From Histomonas meleagridis (Eukaryota; Parabasalia; Tritrichomonadida; Dientamoebidae), in NCBI GenBank assembly GCA_020186115.1, contig WSYJ01000164.1, positions 682,001-746,000 of the forward strand: a stretch of 64,000 nt of DNA, written 5' to 3'. Positions 62,351 through 64,000 of the stretch are shown here, in pieces. The first letter of the stretch is position 1, and every line of letters starts with the position of its first letter. The position numbers and the translations under genes were made by a program. The notes beneath the pieces were generated by a model. It saw only the letters and a program-made list of their open reading frames with translations, was not told the DNA's origin and did not search any database.

Positions 62351-63535
62351 TTATTTCTTGAAATTTAGCATTGATATCATATCATCTTTCATGTTCAAAT
62401 AACAAAAAGCACCATCCAGTGTTAGTGTATGTATTATTGGTCGTTTCATTAAAGGATGTCCTAAGAATGCATGAATTTCTCTCTTATGCTCGACATAAAT
62501 TGCTGAAAATCCATAAATTGAAGGAAGTAAAAAAAGACCATCGCCAGTTATTCTTCCATCAGATGTTGATGTTGTTTCACCATCTGGCGCTATATAAAAA
62601 ACAAACCATTTGCAAGTTGCAATGGAACAACCAAACATCATTGTAACCCGAGTTTCGGATAATCCGCCGATGTAAAATATATAACCGTTCGCATAAACGG
62701 CTCCTGCTTTAACGATGGTTGGGGCGGGTCGCGGTTTTGATGTTGGCGACTTTACTATTGACTCGTTTTTTAAGTCAACAATTATGAGGTCAGTGCTAGT
62801 ACTACCTCCATAAAGAAATATGGAATTATGACCGACTGCATATGAACATCCTTTGTTATATCGAATTTTTGAAGAAGAAGATTTCCATTTCATTGTATCA
62901 AAATCTAAAATGCTTAAACAATTATATTTGTTTTCACCCCATACAAATAATTTTCGCTTGTATATTGCAATACAACCATCACGTCGAACTGCAGGTTTCT
63001 CACCTGATGTCTGGGCAATAATTATTTCTCCTGTTGTGACATCAATTGTATGTAAATCACCTCTTTTACCATCAATTGTTACGCCTCCGTAAACAACTAT
63101 GTATTGTCCCATCATTGTTGCAAATGATCCTTTTCGAGGTGATATTACATCACCACTGAGCTTGAGTTTAGACCATTTAAATGTATCTACGTTAAGGGCC
63201 CATACGTCATTAGTGTATTCACCTTTTCCTATTTTTCCATAGCCAATAAAACACATATGCATTTCTTGTGAATATGCAGTAAAATGACCTGTTCTAGGAG
63301 GCGGGACTTTACCTGAACTAGATCTCATAGACCAAATTCCGATAAATGGCATCTTTAATATGTCATTTTGAATGATTGAGCGTCCATTATCGAAATCAAG
63401 TTCATCGTCTTCATTAAATAAATCAATTTCTGCATCATCCATTTTGAAGTAACCTCGTGATATTTTTGCGTCATCGGGAACTTCCTTTTGCTCCTTTGGA
63501 TTTTCTCCAAATTCAGCACTTTCTCCATTTCCCAT
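62351..63535 (-). CDS. Kelch-repeat beta-propeller protein
   Basis: 394 residues from an ATG. An acidic N-terminus of about 60 residues (ESAEFGENPKEQKEVPDDAK, EIDLFNEDDELDFD) precedes kelch repeats: PPPRTGHFTAYSQEMHMCFIGYG..GEYTNDVWALNVDTFKWSKL, SPRKGSFATMMGQYIVVYGGVTIDGKRGDLHTIDVTTGE, RRDGCIAIYKRKLFVWGE and CSYAVGHNSIFLYGGSTSTDLIIVDL. These would form a five- or six-bladed propeller for protein binding. No BTB or F-box is present. The 3' end lies about 50 bp from the edge of the duplicated Ras-like segment. Confidence 0.82.
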   Translation of the reverse strand: MGNGESAEFGENPKEQKEVPDDAKISRGYFKMDDAEIDLFNEDDELDFDNGRSIIQNDILKMPFIGIWSMRSSSGKVPPPRTGHFTAYSQEMHMCFIGYGKIGKGEYTNDVWALNVDTFKWSKLKLSGDVISPRKGSFATMMGQYIVVYGGVTIDGKRGDLHTIDVTTGEIIIAQTSGEKPAVRRDGCIAIYKRKLFVWGENKYNCLSILDFDTMKWKSSSSKIRYNKGCSYAVGHNSIFLYGGSTSTDLIIVDLKNESIVKSPTSKPRPAPTIVKAGAVYANGYIFYIGGLSETRVTMMFGCSIATCKWFVFYIAPDGETTSTSDGRITGDGLFLLPSIYGFSAIYVEHKREIHAFLGHPLMKRPIIHTLTLDGAFCYLNMKDDMISMLNFKK

Positions 63536-64000
63536 TGTTTTTCTGAAGATGTAAAGTTATTAAATTTCTACGCAAAGTTCAAATAACTGCTGTCAGAAAA
63601 CAGTTATTCGTTCCATTTGCGAAATTCTGACTTTACAATAAAAATGATCCCATTACATATGATTATTTAATGATTTTTAAGCTTAGCTCCACTTTTATGT
63701 TAAATGCCCTCAGTATACACTTATTTTTATATCTAATTAATTTTTCGATCTTCTGGAAAGAAATCTTTAAAATGCAATAATTGGTGGTGTTTTTATTATT
63801 GATATTAATACCATGGTTCATAAATTAATTAATATTTGATAAGTTAAAGTTTGATTGTTAAGCACCTTAAAATAATTTGGTGTAAGTAAAAGACATATTT
63901 TATTTTATAATTCAGAATGATCAGGTTTAAGTTAGGTCTTTTATTTATAAATGTATTTAAATATGAATAACAGATTTTATTTTTTACAAATAAATTAAAA
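63536..64000. other. Intergenic, AT-rich
   Basis: Upstream region of the kelch gene. No open frame, repeat or RNA gene that I can support up to the window edge. Confidence 0.4.

Overview
This is an AT-rich eukaryotic window with short intergenic regions and few introns. The gene content points to a parabasalid (trichomonad), most like Tritrichomonas: large ankyrin/DUF3447 proteins, BspA-like leucine-rich surface proteins, an initiator-binding-domain (IBD) transcription factor, many Rab/Ras-like GTPases, and one spliceosomal intron with trichomonad-type signals (GTATGT at the 5' end, CTAACCACAG at the 3' end). The genus is an inference from this repertoire. Many open frames begin at non-ATG codons, so I moved several starts to the first sensible ATG.

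Layout. 1-8.2 kb: end of an unknown gene, an interrupted ankyrin gene (minus), a C39-like cysteine peptidase that looks bacterial in origin, and a UGGT-like protein that has lost its catalytic motif. 8.7-11.6 kb: a large interrupted ankyrin gene. 12.1-18.0 kb: one 1,959-residue helical protein. 18-27 kb: BspA relic, YEATS protein, small acidic protein, VPS29, a wrecked AGC kinase, ankyrin relics, an intron-containing 2-phosphoglycerate-kinase-like gene and a divergently paired BTB-like gene. 27-34.6 kb: BspA-like membrane protein, a 2.1-kb DNA transposon with 16-bp inverted ends, a dispersed repeat in two copies (one interrupted by that transposon) and, between them, another interrupted ankyrin gene. 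34.6-46.7 kb: IBD protein, proteasome ATPase Rpt4, Ras-like pseudo-GTPase, coiled-coil protein, ARM-like protein, amino-acid transporter, CARMIL-like LRR protein. 47-56.4 kb: fourth interrupted ankyrin gene, importin-beta-like protein, degenerate Sec7-PH protein, ARM-like protein, Rab. 56.7-62.3 kb: a second copy of the Ras-like locus split by a 4.2-kb hAT element with long inverted ends and 8-bp target duplications. 62.3-64 kb: a kelch protein.

The most unusual feature is shared by four ankyrin genes (520-1967 minus, 8729-11633, 32004-33663, 46996-49478). Each is cut into single ankyrin-repeat exons of about 29 codons separated by short AT-rich spacers. By hand count 29 spacers separate the end of one repeat from the start of the next; 18 are exactly 83 nt even where their sequences have diverged, and the others are 45-103 nt. 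Most are not multiples of three and carry stops, yet every repeat exon stays open and each gene ends with a stop-bearing last exon. The spacers lack GT...AG ends and lack the signals of the ordinary intron in the same window, but share a start motif (GATATTTAT-like) and an internal TTTGGAA block about 20-25 nt before the next exon. They behave like introns of an unrecognised kind, or like sequence bypassed in another way.

Most remaining genes are ordinary housekeeping or trafficking genes, but several have lost family-defining catalytic residues (UGGT-like, Ras-like, Sec7-like).
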